The position numbers and the translations under genes are program-made. Positions 31,756 to 42,300 of a stretch of DNA of 51,218 bases are shown piece by piece; the stretch's first letter is position 1, and every line of letters starts with the position of its first letter. The DNA is taken from contig JAGIAD010000017.1 of NCBI GenBank assembly GCA_017745075.1, positions 1 through 51,218 of the forward strand. The letters are read 5' to 3'. Below the pieces are notes generated by a model. The model was not told the DNA's origin. It saw nothing but the letters and a program-made list of their open reading frames with translations, and did not search any database. The stretch comes from Sphingobacteriaceae bacterium. Lineage in GTDB: Bacteria; Bacteroidota; Bacteroidia; Sphingobacteriales; Sphingobacteriaceae.

Positions 31756-32895
31756 ATGAAATTTGCAACTAAAGCTATACACGCTGGCCAAGAGCCAGAT
31801 CCAACCACCGGTGCTGTAATGACGCCAATATATCAAACCTCAACCTATTGGCAAAAATCGCCGGGAGACAATAAGGGGTACGAATATTCGAGAGGAACAA
31901 ACCCAACGCGTAAAGCTTTGGAAGCTTGCTTGGCTGCATTGGAAAATGCCAAGTATGGCCTGGCTTTTTCGAGTGGCATGGGTGCTACAGATGCGGTATT
32001 AAAATTATTGCAACCAGGTGATGAAGTAATTACAGGGAATGATCTGTATGGTGGTTCTTACCGTATTTTTACTAAAATCTATACCAAATACGGGATTAAA
32101 TTTCATTTTTTGGATCTTTCCAAACCTGAGAATATACTGCCCTATATCAACGACAAGACGAAGCTGGTATGGATAGAAACGCCTACTAACCCAACCATGC
32201 AGATCATTGATATTGAGGGGGTAGCAAAAATTACAAAAGAGAAAAATTTAATCCTGACGGTTGATAATACTTTTGCTTCACCTTACCTGCAAAACCCGAT
32301 CGATCTTGGTGCTGATATTGTGATGCACTCCGTAACCAAATATATTGGTGGTCACTCTGACGTGGTGATGGGCGCTTTGGTAACTAATAATGAGCAGTTG
32401 TATAAAGATCTTTGGTTTATTTACAATGCCTGTGGTGCAACGCCGGGCCCGCAAGATGCTTTCCTGGTGCTGAGGGGGATTAAAACCCTTCATTTAAGGA
32501 TGAAAGCGCATTGCGAAAATGGGGAGCGCATTGCCCACTACTTAAAAAAACATCCAAAAGTTGATAAAATTTACTGGCCTGGTTTTGAAGATCATCCAAA
32601 CCATGATGTGGCTAAAAAACAGATGCGTGGTTTTGGCGGTATGATTTCGATCACCCTAAAAGGCGCAGATTTACAGGAAACGTTCAGGATTTCGTCGAGC
32701 TTTAAAGTATTTACCCTTGCTGAATCGTTAGGTGGGGTAGAATCATTGATCAATCACCCGGCTACGATGACACATGGCTCGATACCTAAGGAAGAACGCG
32801 AAAAAGTTGGGGTAACCGATAACCTGTTGCGTTTAAGCGTTGGGGTAGAGGATATTGATGATCTTTTGGAAGATCTCGAAAGAGCGCTGGCATAA
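31756..32895 (+). CDS. Cystathionine gamma-synthase/lyase family PLP enzyme
   Basis: The 379-residue protein is a Cys/Met-metabolism PLP enzyme. Lys195 in HSVTKYIGGHSD is the PLP lysine. Other features are YEYSRGTNPTRKALE, FSSGMGATDAVL, WIETPTNPTM and ESLGGVESLINHPATMTH. It makes or breaks cystathionine in methionine/cysteine metabolism. Synthase, gamma-lyase and beta-lyase cannot be separated safely by eye, so no symbol is given. The start is ATG at 31756. It is followed by a palindromic element and then a gene on the same strand. No SAM riboswitch or other regulator was seen upstream. Confidence 0.92.
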   Translation: MKFATKAIHAGQEPDPTTGAVMTPIYQTSTYWQKSPGDNKGYEYSRGTNPTRKALEACLAALENAKYGLAFSSGMGATDAVLKLLQPGDEVITGNDLYGGSYRIFTKIYTKYGIKFHFLDLSKPENILPYINDKTKLVWIETPTNPTMQIIDIEGVAKITKEKNLILTVDNTFASPYLQNPIDLGADIVMHSVTKYIGGHSDVVMGALVTNNEQLYKDLWFIYNACGATPGPQDAFLVLRGIKTLHLRMKAHCENGERIAHYLKKHPKVDKIYWPGFEDHPNHDVAKKQMRGFGGMISITLKGADLQETFRISSSFKVFTLAESLGGVESLINHPATMTHGSIPKEEREKVGVTDNLLRLSVGVEDIDDLLEDLERALA

Positions 32896-32915
32896 GGATT
32901 AATATAGAATCAATT

Positions 32916-33001
32916 GTCATTCTGAATGCAATGAAGAATATTTTAACTGTTTTCAATCAATATCTCATAAGTAACAGATTCTTCACTTCGCTCAGAATGA
33001 C
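32916..33001. repeat. Palindromic repeat (GTCATTCTGA / TCAGAATGAC)
   Basis: Perfect outer arms GTCATTCTGA (32916-32925) and TCAGAATGAC (32992-33001), with GAAGAAT and ATTCTTC as inner arms around an AT-rich centre. A dispersed intergenic element of Bacteroidota type. Confidence 0.75.
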
Positions 33002-33045
33002 AGCTTAAGAATAAAAAGACTCTTCCTGCTTACTCAAAACTAATA

Positions 33046-33897
33046 ATGCAGTTTCTCGAATTAAAAAACTTCCTTGATTATAAAGTAGAACAATACAACC
33101 AACCTAATTTTATAGTAAACGATCCGGTTTGTATTCCACATCTTTTTGAGAAAAAACAGGATATTGAAATTTCGGGTTTCTTTGCTGCAGTACTGGCCTG
33201 GGGGCAGCGTAAAACCATTATTAACAAATGCCGGGAGTTACTTAACCGGATGGATAATGCACCCTACGATTTTGTGCTCAACCATAACGATAGCGATTTA
33301 AAACGTTTACTGAATTTTAAGCACCGTACTTTTAACGATACCGACCTGCTTTATTTTATTGCATTTTTTAAAATGCATTACAGTCGTTTTGATAGTTTAG
33401 AACAGGCTTTCATCCCTAAACAGGAGGTTTTTCTTGATGCATACCTGGAAATATCAGATGCAGCAGGAGAAGCTTTTAATGCTTCGGAAGTTTGCCTGGC
33501 TGGTCAGTTACAGGTTTCTATTGAACAATGCTTCAATTATTTCAGACGGTATTTTTTTTCGCTGGATGATTTTCCGCACCGTACCAGAAAACACATCTCT
33601 TCACCACAACAAAAATCAACCTGCAAGCGCCTGAATATGTTTTTAAGGTGGATGGTTAGGGCTGATGATAAGGGTGTTGATTTTGGAATCTGGAATACGC
33701 TAAAGCCTAAAGATCTGATTTGCCCTTGCGATGTACATGTAGATAGGGTAGGGCGCTTACTTGGCCTCATTAACCGCAAGCAAACAGACTGGTTAACAGC
33801 CGTAGAATTAACTGCTAATTTAAGAGAGTTTGACCCCTCAGACCCGGTTAAATATGACTTTGCTTTGTTTGGTCTGGGTGTTGAGAAGGAGTTTTAG
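33046..33897 (+). CDS. TIGR02757 (DUF2400) family protein
   Basis: The 283-residue protein matches the TIGR02757 pattern of Bacteroidota. It has FFAAVLAWGQRKTI near residue 45, YFRRYFFSL and KRLNMFLRWMVR in the middle, then CPCDVHVDRVGRLLGLINRKQTDW and ELTANLREFDPSDPVKYDFALFGLGV at the end. The C-terminal part recalls HhH/DNA-glycosylase-like helices (CPCDVHVDRVG-x-LGL), so nucleic acid binding is possible. There is no signal peptide, so it should be cytoplasmic. Function is not established. The start is ATG at 33046, 45 nt after the palindrome at 32916-33001. Confidence 0.85.
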   Translation: MQFLELKNFLDYKVEQYNQPNFIVNDPVCIPHLFEKKQDIEISGFFAAVLAWGQRKTIINKCRELLNRMDNAPYDFVLNHNDSDLKRLLNFKHRTFNDTDLLYFIAFFKMHYSRFDSLEQAFIPKQEVFLDAYLEISDAAGEAFNASEVCLAGQLQVSIEQCFNYFRRYFFSLDDFPHRTRKHISSPQQKSTCKRLNMFLRWMVRADDKGVDFGIWNTLKPKDLICPCDVHVDRVGRLLGLINRKQTDWLTAVELTANLREFDPSDPVKYDFALFGLGVEKEF

Positions 33898-33971
33898 CAT
33901 AATTATATGTAAATAAAACTTCTTTTTTAAGATCAATGTTCTTATTATTACATCGTAATTCTCTCATTTAG

Positions 33972-34619
33972 ATGAGAATATTGTCTGTCCAAACAGTATT
34001 TTTTATGATAGCGGTTAACTTATCTGATGATAACAAGTGGAAGCAATACAGTAATTTTTCTCCTCTAATCACAATTTTCAAGAAATTTCACCCGCTTAAT
34101 GATGAAATAGAAAAGCGGATTAATCAGCATACCTTTCCGGTCAGTTTTAAAAAAAATAAGTACCTCATTTCACCTGTAGATCGCAACCAATACCTTTTTT
34201 TAATTGTTAAGGGTATAGTGAGAGGTTTTACTAAAGATGGGGATAATGAGATTACCACATGGATTGCCAAAGAGGATGAAGTTGTTGGTACCATACGTAA
34301 TTTGTTTACAGAAAGCAATTCGGACGAGTATTTACAGGCATTAGAGGATGTAGATTTGGTTGCTATACCTCATGTATTATTAGAATACCTGTATGAAAAC
34401 TTTACTGAAGCCAATATTGTTGGCAGGAAAATAACCGAAATATATTACCGTTCTGCAGAGGAACGTGCTTATCTCTGCAGGATCTCTTCGGCCGAAAAAA
34501 GATATAAGCGGTTCCTGGTTTCTTTTCCCGATCTGGTAAACCGGGTTTCTTTAAAATATATTGCCTCATTTTTAGCCATCAGAATGGAAACACTTAGCCG
34601 TATAAGGTCTAAAATCTAA
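33972..34619 (+). CDS. Crp/Fnr family transcriptional regulator
   Basis: The 215-residue protein has a cyclic-nucleotide-binding-like beta-roll at about 50-150 (VDRNQYLFLIVKGIVRGFTKDGDNEITTWIAKEDEVVG, with YLQALEDVDLVAI). A C-terminal helix-turn-helix (RVSLKYIASFLAIRMETLSRIRSKI) sits right at the end. The HTH carries METLSRIR, close to the family PETLSRIR. Residues 1-30 are extra and could be mis-assigned; an internal ATG at 34005 is an alternative start. The beta-roll lacks the cAMP phosphate-binding arginine pattern that I would expect, so it may not bind a nucleotide. It lies upstream of the response regulator, but the gap is 286 nt. Targets unknown. Confidence 0.85.
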   Translation: MRILSVQTVFFMIAVNLSDDNKWKQYSNFSPLITIFKKFHPLNDEIEKRINQHTFPVSFKKNKYLISPVDRNQYLFLIVKGIVRGFTKDGDNEITTWIAKEDEVVGTIRNLFTESNSDEYLQALEDVDLVAIPHVLLEYLYENFTEANIVGRKITEIYYRSAEERAYLCRISSAEKRYKRFLVSFPDLVNRVSLKYIASFLAIRMETLSRIRSKI

Positions 34620-34905
34620 TCGCGTATCAGCAGATTTGCAGGGATGGTAAGAAAAAGAATAACTTACTGTAATTCATAGTTGTTCCGTATTTTATGGTTA
34701 AAATTTATGGACAAATAGTGGCACACTTGAGATCTCCCGTACTTATGCTTTTGCCAAACCGAATGCCAGGCTGGTATCGCTAAGGAGTTTTGAACATTTT
34801 TTTTTGATTGTGTATAATAATATTTACATATTTGAGCAAAAAATTTACTACTATTACGTACAAAAAAATAACTTTTTGCTAACTTGCAGCATATTCTTTA
34901 AAATA

Positions 34906-35553
34906 ATGAAAACAAAAAATACCGTAAGTACTTTTACAGTGCTCATTGCTGATGATCATGAAATCATTCGTCGAGGCTTAAAAGGTTTAATATCAGACTT
35001 TTGGCCTGGTGTTGAAATCATCCATGCATCCACATTAGAGCAGGCGCTTGTGGAAGTTGAAAAATCACCGAGTTTAATCATCATTGATGTAAACCTGCCT
35101 GGAGGTAACAACCTTAAGGTAATCGATCAAATTAAATTGGTTCAGCCTAATGCTAAAATTCTGGTATTTTCTTCTTTAAATGAGAATATTTATGCTGTTC
35201 CTTATTTAAAATCGGGCGCTTCGGGTTACCTGACCAAAAATGCAGAGGAATCTGAAATTGTAACTGCTATTACTACGATTTTAGCAGGCAGCCGGTATTC
35301 GAGCAGAAATGTTAAGGAAAATATGTTTAACAGTATATTGGGTAATGATGCCGATAATCCATTTACCAAATTGTCAGGTAGAGAGCTTGAAGTAGCAGAA
35401 CTTTTAACCAAAGGTATAGGTGTATTGGAGATCTCTAACCAGTTAAAACTTCAAATGGGTACAGTAAGTACATACAAATTGAGGCTTTTCCAAAAACTGA
35501 AAATCAAGAGTATTATAGAACTGGCTGAAAAGATGAGTATCTATGAAAGATAA
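34906..35553 (+). CDS. NarL/FixJ-type response regulator (orphan)
   Basis: The 215-residue protein has a receiver domain (about 10-125) with Asp16/Asp17, phosphoacceptor Asp61 (IIIDVNLPGG) and Lys111 (YLTKNA), all conserved. A LuxR-type HTH spans about 148-210 (LSGRELEVAELLTKGIGVLEISNQL, KTVSTY-like GTVSTYKLRLFQKLKI). No histidine kinase is in the window. The start is ATG 34906; an upstream ATA/GTG frame would add 34 AT-rich residues without a domain match. The gene ends in a 16-bp perfect terminator hairpin shared with the next convergent gene. It is the last regulator before the giant surface-protein gene. Confidence 0.92.
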   Translation: MKTKNTVSTFTVLIADDHEIIRRGLKGLISDFWPGVEIIHASTLEQALVEVEKSPSLIIIDVNLPGGNNLKVIDQIKLVQPNAKILVFSSLNENIYAVPYLKSGASGYLTKNAEESEIVTAITTILAGSRYSSRNVKENMFNSILGNDADNPFTKLSGRELEVAELLTKGIGVLEISNQLKLQMGTVSTYKLRLFQKLKIKSIIELAEKMSIYER

Positions 35554-35583
35554 AAAGAGTATTTTACTCTTTTTATCTTTTTA
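35546..35583. terminator. Shared bidirectional terminator
   Basis: AAAGATAAAAAGAGTA (35546-35561) pairs perfectly over 16 bp with TACTCTTTTTATCTTT (35565-35580) around a TTT loop, with A and T tracts on both sides. It includes the stop of the response regulator gene (TAA at 35551) and touches the stop of the opposing gene at 35581. Confidence 0.9.
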
Positions 35584-35766
35584 AGCTTTTTTGTTTTTAT
35601 CTACAGTGCCAAGTCCACTTGCTCCTGATTCGTTGGGTGTGGAGCCGGCCTGACCAAATTTATCTGAAGAACCCTCTCCGTTTTGGTCGAAGGAGGCCTT
35701 TCCTTTTGAGCTTCCTTTATTTTTATGCTCTTTTTCCCTGGTATTTTTATTGTCTTTCGTTTTCAT
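35581..35766 (-). CDS. Small hydrophilic, probably disordered protein, 61 aa
   Basis: 61 residues from ATG 35766 (MKTKDNKNTREKEHKNKG), rich in Lys, Glu, Gly, Ser and Asn, with no hydrophobic core, signal peptide or cysteine. The second half is SSDKFGQAGSTPNESGASGLG. It resembles small stress or hydrophilin-like proteins of Bacteroidota in composition only. It converges with the response regulator and shares its terminator; the 627 nt upstream (to the giant gene) hold no other certain gene. Reality as a gene is supported by the start, stop and terminator arrangement. Function unknown. Confidence 0.65.
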   Translation of the reverse strand: MKTKDNKNTREKEHKNKGSSKGKASFDQNGEGSSDKFGQAGSTPNESGASGLGTVDKNKKA

Positions 35767-35836
35767 AAGATAAATGTTTATTACTTTCTCAACATTTTGA
35801 AATAGCTAAAGTTTTATTTAATTCTGAGCGAGCCGC

Positions 35837-36050
35837 CTATATGTAAAGGGCCATCATGATATTGCTATAAGCCTGTTCAAATCTTGATCGAGCATCGTTT
35901 TTTCTGTCTTAATGCTTCTTTATCCACCCTGAGAATGTAGGGAATACTTTTGAATAATGGCGGTTCTTGCAGCCATATCAACGTGCTGACTTTCATCCGA
36001 TTTAAAACCGGCGTTTAGTATAAAACCGATTGATATAGCTGTAAGTTGTA
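35837..36050 (-). pseudogene. Possible decayed small reading frame (low confidence)
   Basis: On the minus strand, one frame reads FILNAGFKSDESQHVDMAAR and then about 13 more residues (TAIIQKYSLHSQGG at the end) before a stop. A second frame then reads DARSRFEQAYSNIMMALYI to a stop at 35837-35839. A third stretch (VDKEALRQKK) lies between them. The pieces look protein-like but are split by frame changes and stops, so this may be a frameshifted remnant, or coincidence. No family is recognised. Confidence 0.2.
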
Positions 36051-36222
36051 ATTATTTATTTGATCAAGATCAACACATCCAAATTATGACTGCATGTAAA
36101 AACATACGAATACAAGCTTTAATAACGGTTTTCTGAATAGATGTACACTAAATTGGTGTTTTTTAGTATAATTAGTTCTACTTATTTTATAATTGTTGTA
36201 AAAATATTCATACTAAATAATA

Positions 36223-36230
36223 TATCTTTG
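36223..36230 (+). promoter_or_regulatory. Candidate -7 element (TATCTTTG) for the giant gene
   Basis: An exact TAnnTTTG match; a TTG lies 24 nt upstream (36196-36198), slightly far. It would give a leader of about 160 nt that includes the dyad at 36353-36373. Confidence 0.4.
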
Positions 36231-36352
36231 TGCAAAATAATGAATAAAATGAATAAACATAATGAGTTACATCATTAGTTTTTCACTATTAAAACCATAG
36301 GTTTTAAGATTACGTATATCCCCTAACCGATAAAGCTATTTATATTATAATG

Positions 36353-36373
36353 GTATCATTCATTGAATGATAC
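36353..36373. promoter_or_regulatory. Perfect 21-bp dyad, operator or leader hairpin candidate
   Basis: GTATCATTCA and TGAATGATAC flank a single T. The right end lies 20 bp before the ATG at 36394. It is symmetric enough to bind a dimeric regulator. If transcribed, it could fold with a small loop and affect translation. Confidence 0.45.
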
Positions 36374-36393
36374 GAATACATCATCACCTGCGT

Positions 36394-39300
36394 ATGAATA
36401 AAAATTTACCCTCTCCATCTCTTTTTTTGTGCATTTTTTTTGGTAGGAAAGTTAATTTAAGGAAGCAATCCATTTATCGTTTTGGAAGGTTGGTGCTTTT
36501 TTCGCTGTTACTTATTCTAGCAAATTTTGGAACCGCACTTGCACAAACTTACCGGACACATTATATCGCTCCTGCCCCGTGGCAGTATTGGAGTAATGCT
36601 AATGAAATTATTGTATCTACCAATACGACAGGTACCTCGGTTAAGGTAAAAAAGAGTGACGGTACACTGATTACTACTTTAACACCTACTCCAGGTACGC
36701 CCGCTGTGTACAGGTTCACAGGAAGCCCTACTTCTCTTCCGCGTAATCCACTAAACACTGTGGTTAATGACCGCGGAATCATTTTCGAAGGCAATAACCC
36801 AATCGCAGTGAATGTGCGTAACGTAGCTTCTGACGCAATTGGGGGTGCAGGAGATGCTAATATCAAGGGTAATGCGGCCTTATTTAGTTTTGGTGATGCA
36901 GCCATAGGTACATCTTTTAGGGTAGGTTATTATAGAGATGGAGATTTGGGTGGCCCGGTGGCAAATACTACCTCTACACCTGTTTATAGCATCATGGCTA
37001 TAGAAAATAATACCACTGTTAAAATTAACGGGGTTGCAACCACCACATTAAATGCAGGGCAAAGTTATCTTTTTCAGGCAACATTGGGAAGTCTGGTAGA
37101 ATCATCAGGACCGGCCGTAATGAACTCTGGGGTCAATATAGATGCGCCCGCCGGTTGTGGAGATGGTGTATATAATCCTGTCCCTCCGGTTTCCTCGTTG
37201 AGTAATGAGTATGTGGTTGTTAGGGGGGCAGGAAATACTACTGCTGAGCAAACCACCGTTGTAGCATCTGAAGCTAATACAACTGTTACTGTTTCGAATT
37301 TTAATGTTAACGGAACTTTGGCCAGCACCAATACGTATAATTTAATTGCTGCTGGAAGTTTTATTACATTTCCGAATGGTGTATCACCTAATCAGTATTC
37401 CGGTTCCCGTATTGTGTCAAATAAAAATATTGTGGCTTATTCCGGAACAGCAAATAACTGTGAAGTTGATATGGCTACTTTGGCTCCAACAAGTGCTTGC
37501 GGTGGAGGATTACGGGCGCAGACCTACAAGTTTAAAGGATACACAGGTAATGATCTGCCGTATTTTGGTTATATCATTACAAAAAGCGCTACAGATAAGG
37601 TTTACATTACAACAACGGGTAGTGCTACCACTAATTATACGAGCACAGATATAGAGACTATCCCAGGTGTTTCAGTAAGAAAACAGCTTGGGAGTTCTGG
37701 TAGTTATTTAATTACATTCAGTGATACGAATGTAAGTTCTCCTGAATTTATTACCCTAAACAGTGCCTCGAGGGTAACCATTGCCATTGTTCAAACAGGC
37801 GGTGGTTTCTCGATGTCTAATTTCATATCTCCATTTCCTGAAAAAGCATTAAAACCTCTTTTCTCACAGGTAGATTGTGCATCGGCTACATTAACTGCTG
37901 ATCCGCTGGGTAAAGCACCTTTTCAATGGTACCTGGGTGGCAATCCGATAGCAGGGGCAACAAATAGTACGTATACTGCTGTTCAGTCCGGGACTTATAC
38001 AATGACATCTACTTTAGATTGCGGTGTAAGTGCACAATCACTTCCCGTATCTATTGCAATCTGTAATATCGATAGGTCTATTGTTAAAACGGTAGATAAT
38101 ACTACTCCGGCTGTTGGCTCTACCGTTAAATTTACACTTACTGCGTCTAATTTGGGTGTTGGTGATGCGGTTGGCGTTTCAGTAACTGATCAGTTGCCTT
38201 CAGGTTATACTTATTTGAGCAATACAGCATCATCCGGTACTCTGTATAACAGCAGTACAGGATTATGGTCGGTTGGAACTTTGGGGCCAAATGCTACGGC
38301 AACGCTTGTCATTTCGGCAAGGGTAAATGCTACGGGCAGCTATACCAATACTGCTACCATTACCGGTACACAGAGTGATGCCAATACGGCCAATGATGTG
38401 AGTTCGGTAACACCTACACCGATTTCTACCATTAGTTTAACCTCTGCACCTTCAACTGATGCGCAGGTAAAGTGCTTAAATCCGAGCTCTGCAATTACAC
38501 CTATAACTTATTCTATTGGTGGGTCAGCTACCGGAGCAGTTGTTACAGCTTTGCCAGCCGGCTTATCTGGTACGTATGATGGAACAAACAAGGTATTTAC
38601 CATTTCAGGCACGCCTACTGCTGCCACAAACGGACCTTTAGAATATACGGTTACTACAACCGGAGGATCTCCCAATGTTTCTGCAAAGGGAACCATTCAA
38701 ATACTAGGGGTAGTTGCTACTCCAGTGTTTCCTGCTTCCAACGTTAATTTGCGTTGCCAGGGAGCTGGTACAAATACTTATGTTGCTACGGCTACTAATG
38801 CCACAACAATTACGTATTCGTTATTACCTACAACTGCCGGGGTAATTAATTCTACTACAGGAGAAGTAACCTGGTCTTCTTTATTTAATGGTACGGCTAC
38901 AGTTACTGCTTCAGCAACAAACGGATGTAATACCACAACTGCAAATTATGCAGTTACAGTTACTTCGACCGGAACAATAACTGGAACCTCTACCGTATGT
39001 TCTGGCTCAAACGGCACTTTAACCTTAACTAATGGACCGGGTACAGTGGTGCGTTGGGAATTTTCGTTAGATAATAATACGTGGACACCGATTAACAATC
39101 AGACCACAAGCCTAAACTATACAAATATTTCTCAAACTACCATTTACCGTGCAATTGTAAGTGGAGGAGCTTGCTCGAATGCTATTTCTGCACCATTTAC
39201 CGTTAACGTTACACCTAGGCCAGTGGTTGCAGATCAAAATTATAATTTCTGCGGAAGCGGCAGTTTTGTTTTTGCCCCGGTTGACCAGGCATCTGGTACA

Positions 39301-42300
39301 ACCTACACCTGGCCGGCTCCGGTTCTTACAGGTGGTACGATTACTGGCCAGTCGGCAAGCACTGGTAACCCAAATTCGGTTACCCAAAATAATTTAACAA
39401 ATACAGGTACAACAACGGCTACACTGGTATATACGGTTACACCTGCTTATTCGGGATGTTCTGGCAATACCTTTAAAATCACTGTAGTAATTACTCCAAC
39501 TATTACAGTTACAGCTACAAATCCAGCCCCTATATGTACATCAGGAACATTTAGTGTAACACCAACCAGCAACGTAAGCGGAACACAGTATACCTGGACG
39601 TCTGCTTTGATATCAGGAACAAATACTACCGGATTCAGCAACCAGAATGTTCCGGCATCTGCACCAATCAGCCAAACTTTAACCAATAATTCTGCAGCAG
39701 GTGCTACGGTTCGTTATACAGTAACCCCAACCTTGAATGGCTGTTCTGGAAATACTTTTACTTTTGATGTATTTGTTCAAAGTGCAACGACAGCTGGATC
39801 AATAGGCGCCAACCAAACCATTTGTACCGGTACTGTACCGGCACAATTAACTTCGGTATCTGCCGGTACCGGTGGAGGTACAATAACTTATCGTTGGGAA
39901 AGCTCAGCTAACGGATCAACATGGACAACTATAAGTGGACAGACAGGGCCTAGCTACCAGCCACCAGCTTTAACAGCAACAACTTCTTACAGAAGAATTA
40001 CGATTTCTACAGTTAGTACCCCAGCTTCAACTTGCGAATCGGCACCTACAACACCTGTTACCATAACCGTGAGCGCATTACCAACAACTGCCAATGCAGG
40101 CGCAGATCAAACGCAATACAACTCAGGAATATTTACTTTACAGGGAAATGCACCAACCTCGGGTACAGGTGTCTGGACAGTTGTTAGTGGTTCAGCCACA
40201 ATCAATACGCCAACTGACCGCAATACTACTGTAACAATTGCAAAAAATACTTCTGCTACCTTACGGTGGACAATTACAAGCTCTCCTTGTGCAGCTTCTG
40301 CCGATGATGTGGTAATTACCTACACGGAAAGTACCGATTTACAGATTGTTAAAACCGTTAATAAAACAAACCCTACAGTTGGAGAAAATGTAACCTTTAC
40401 CATTACTGCAACCAATAACGGGCCTAGTAATGCCACAGGCGTACAAGTAAATGAACTGTTAAAAGCAGGCTATACCTTTGTAAGTGCAACTCCAGGAACA
40501 GGAACTTATAATACGGCTACCGGTATCTGGGCTATTGGAGCGCTAAACAGTAACTCTTCGCAAACATTAAGTATTGTTGCTACGGTTAATGCCAACGCCA
40601 CGGCAGCCAACTATGGTAACGATGCGAATATTACAGGTACAGAAACGGATCCAACACCTGCAAATAATTCGACCTCGATTACCAATATCGTTCCGGTTCC
40701 GTCAATTGATTTGTCATTAACTAAAACAGCATCACCAAAACCAGCTGTTGCAGGCAATGCTTTAACTTATACCATCACTTTAACCAATAACGGTCCGAGT
40801 ACCCTAAAATCAACAGATGTGGTGAAGATTACCGATAATCTTCCAACCGGGTTTACTGCAAATACTTTTACAGCATCAACAGGTACGTTTACCAGTGCAA
40901 ATGGAAATTGGACAGGCTTAACTTTAGCTACCGGACAATCGGCAACTTTAACTATTGCGGGTACACTTGCTGCAACTGCATCGGGTAGCATCAGTAACAC
41001 GGCGAGTGTCGCTGCACCAACCGGTACGGTTGATCCGAATCTGACCAACAACAGCCAAACAGATAATACAACCATTAGCAGGCAGGTTGATTTGGCGCTT
41101 ACAAAAACAGCATCGCCAAAACCAGTTGTAGCTGGCGGGACATTAACCTATACCATAACCTTAACCAATAACGGAAGCAGTGCACTACTTTCAAGTGATG
41201 TTGTAAACGTAGTAGATAACCTTCCGGCAGGATTTACTGCAACAACTTTTACTGCCGCTGCAGGTACTTATAATCAAACTAACGGAAATTGGACAGGCTT
41301 AACCTTAAGCAACGGACAATCTACTACCTTAACCATCACCGGAACTGTTGCGGCCAATGCAAGTGGAACTTTAAATAACTCGGCAACAGTTACTGCACCA
41401 TCAGGAACAACTGATACCAACACAGGTAATAACACAGCAACAGATGCAACAACTATAAACCGTTCGATAGATTTTGCTATCGCAAAAACCTCAACACCAA
41501 ATCCGGTAATTGCAGGTGAAGCATTAACTTACACCATTACCCTGACCAATAATGGCACAAGCCAGTTATTAAATACCGATATTGTTAAAGTTGTAGATGT
41601 TTTACCTTCTGGCTTTACGGCGAGTGCTTACAACACTTCATCAGGAAATTATACCAGCACAAACGGAAACTGGACTGGCTTAACTTTAAGCAACGGACAA
41701 TCGGCAACTTTAACCATAACCGGAACGGTAGCTGCAGGTGCAACCGGAAGTTTAAGCAATACGGTGACTTTAACTCCTCCGGCAGGTATAACGGATCCTA
41801 ATACCACAAATAATACGGCTACCAGCAATACTGCTATAAATGCCAAACCAGTACTTGCCATTACCAAAACAGGATCTTCAGGTCTAACCGCTGGTTCGGC
41901 AGCAACTTATACTTTAAGGATTGTAAATAACGGAAGCAGTAATGCCATAAATGCTGATATTACCGATGCGGTACCATCGGCCATACAAGGTGTAACCTGG
42001 ACCAGTACTACTGAAGGTGCTGCTGCTGTTACTACAGGAGCATCTGGTAGCGGAAATAATGTTAATTTAAAAGTTAATATTCCTGCAGGAAGTGCAAATG
42101 CCATAAATGTGACCATTCAGGGCACAGTAAATCCTGGTGCAACTGGAAGCATCACCAATACGGCTACAGTAACTCCGGCAGAACCACAGGGAACAGGAAG
42201 TACCTCAAGTGTAAATTCGAATATTACCAGTACATCTGGTGTTACCATTTCAAAAACTGCTGCTTCATCAGAAACTGCCGGAAATACGCTTAGCTATCAG

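Larger units (their letters stand above)
35767..36393 (+). other. Long intergenic region before the giant surface-protein gene
   Basis: 627 nt. The left part (35837-36060, minus strand) contains possible remnants of a decayed coding sequence. The right part holds AT-rich DNA, a TATCTTTG element (36223-36230) and a perfect 21-bp dyad (36353-36373). A 12-codon frame at 36240-36278 is not convincing. Confidence 0.5.

Noticed and set aside
34804..34905. Longer start for the NarL-type regulator
   Set aside because: The extra 34 residues are Tyr/Ile/Asn-rich, AT-driven and match no domain; ATG 34906 precedes the receiver domain.
36240..36278. 12-codon frame just after the TATCTTTG element
   Set aside because: Too short, no sign of an attenuator peptide, and composition is that of the surrounding AT-rich DNA.
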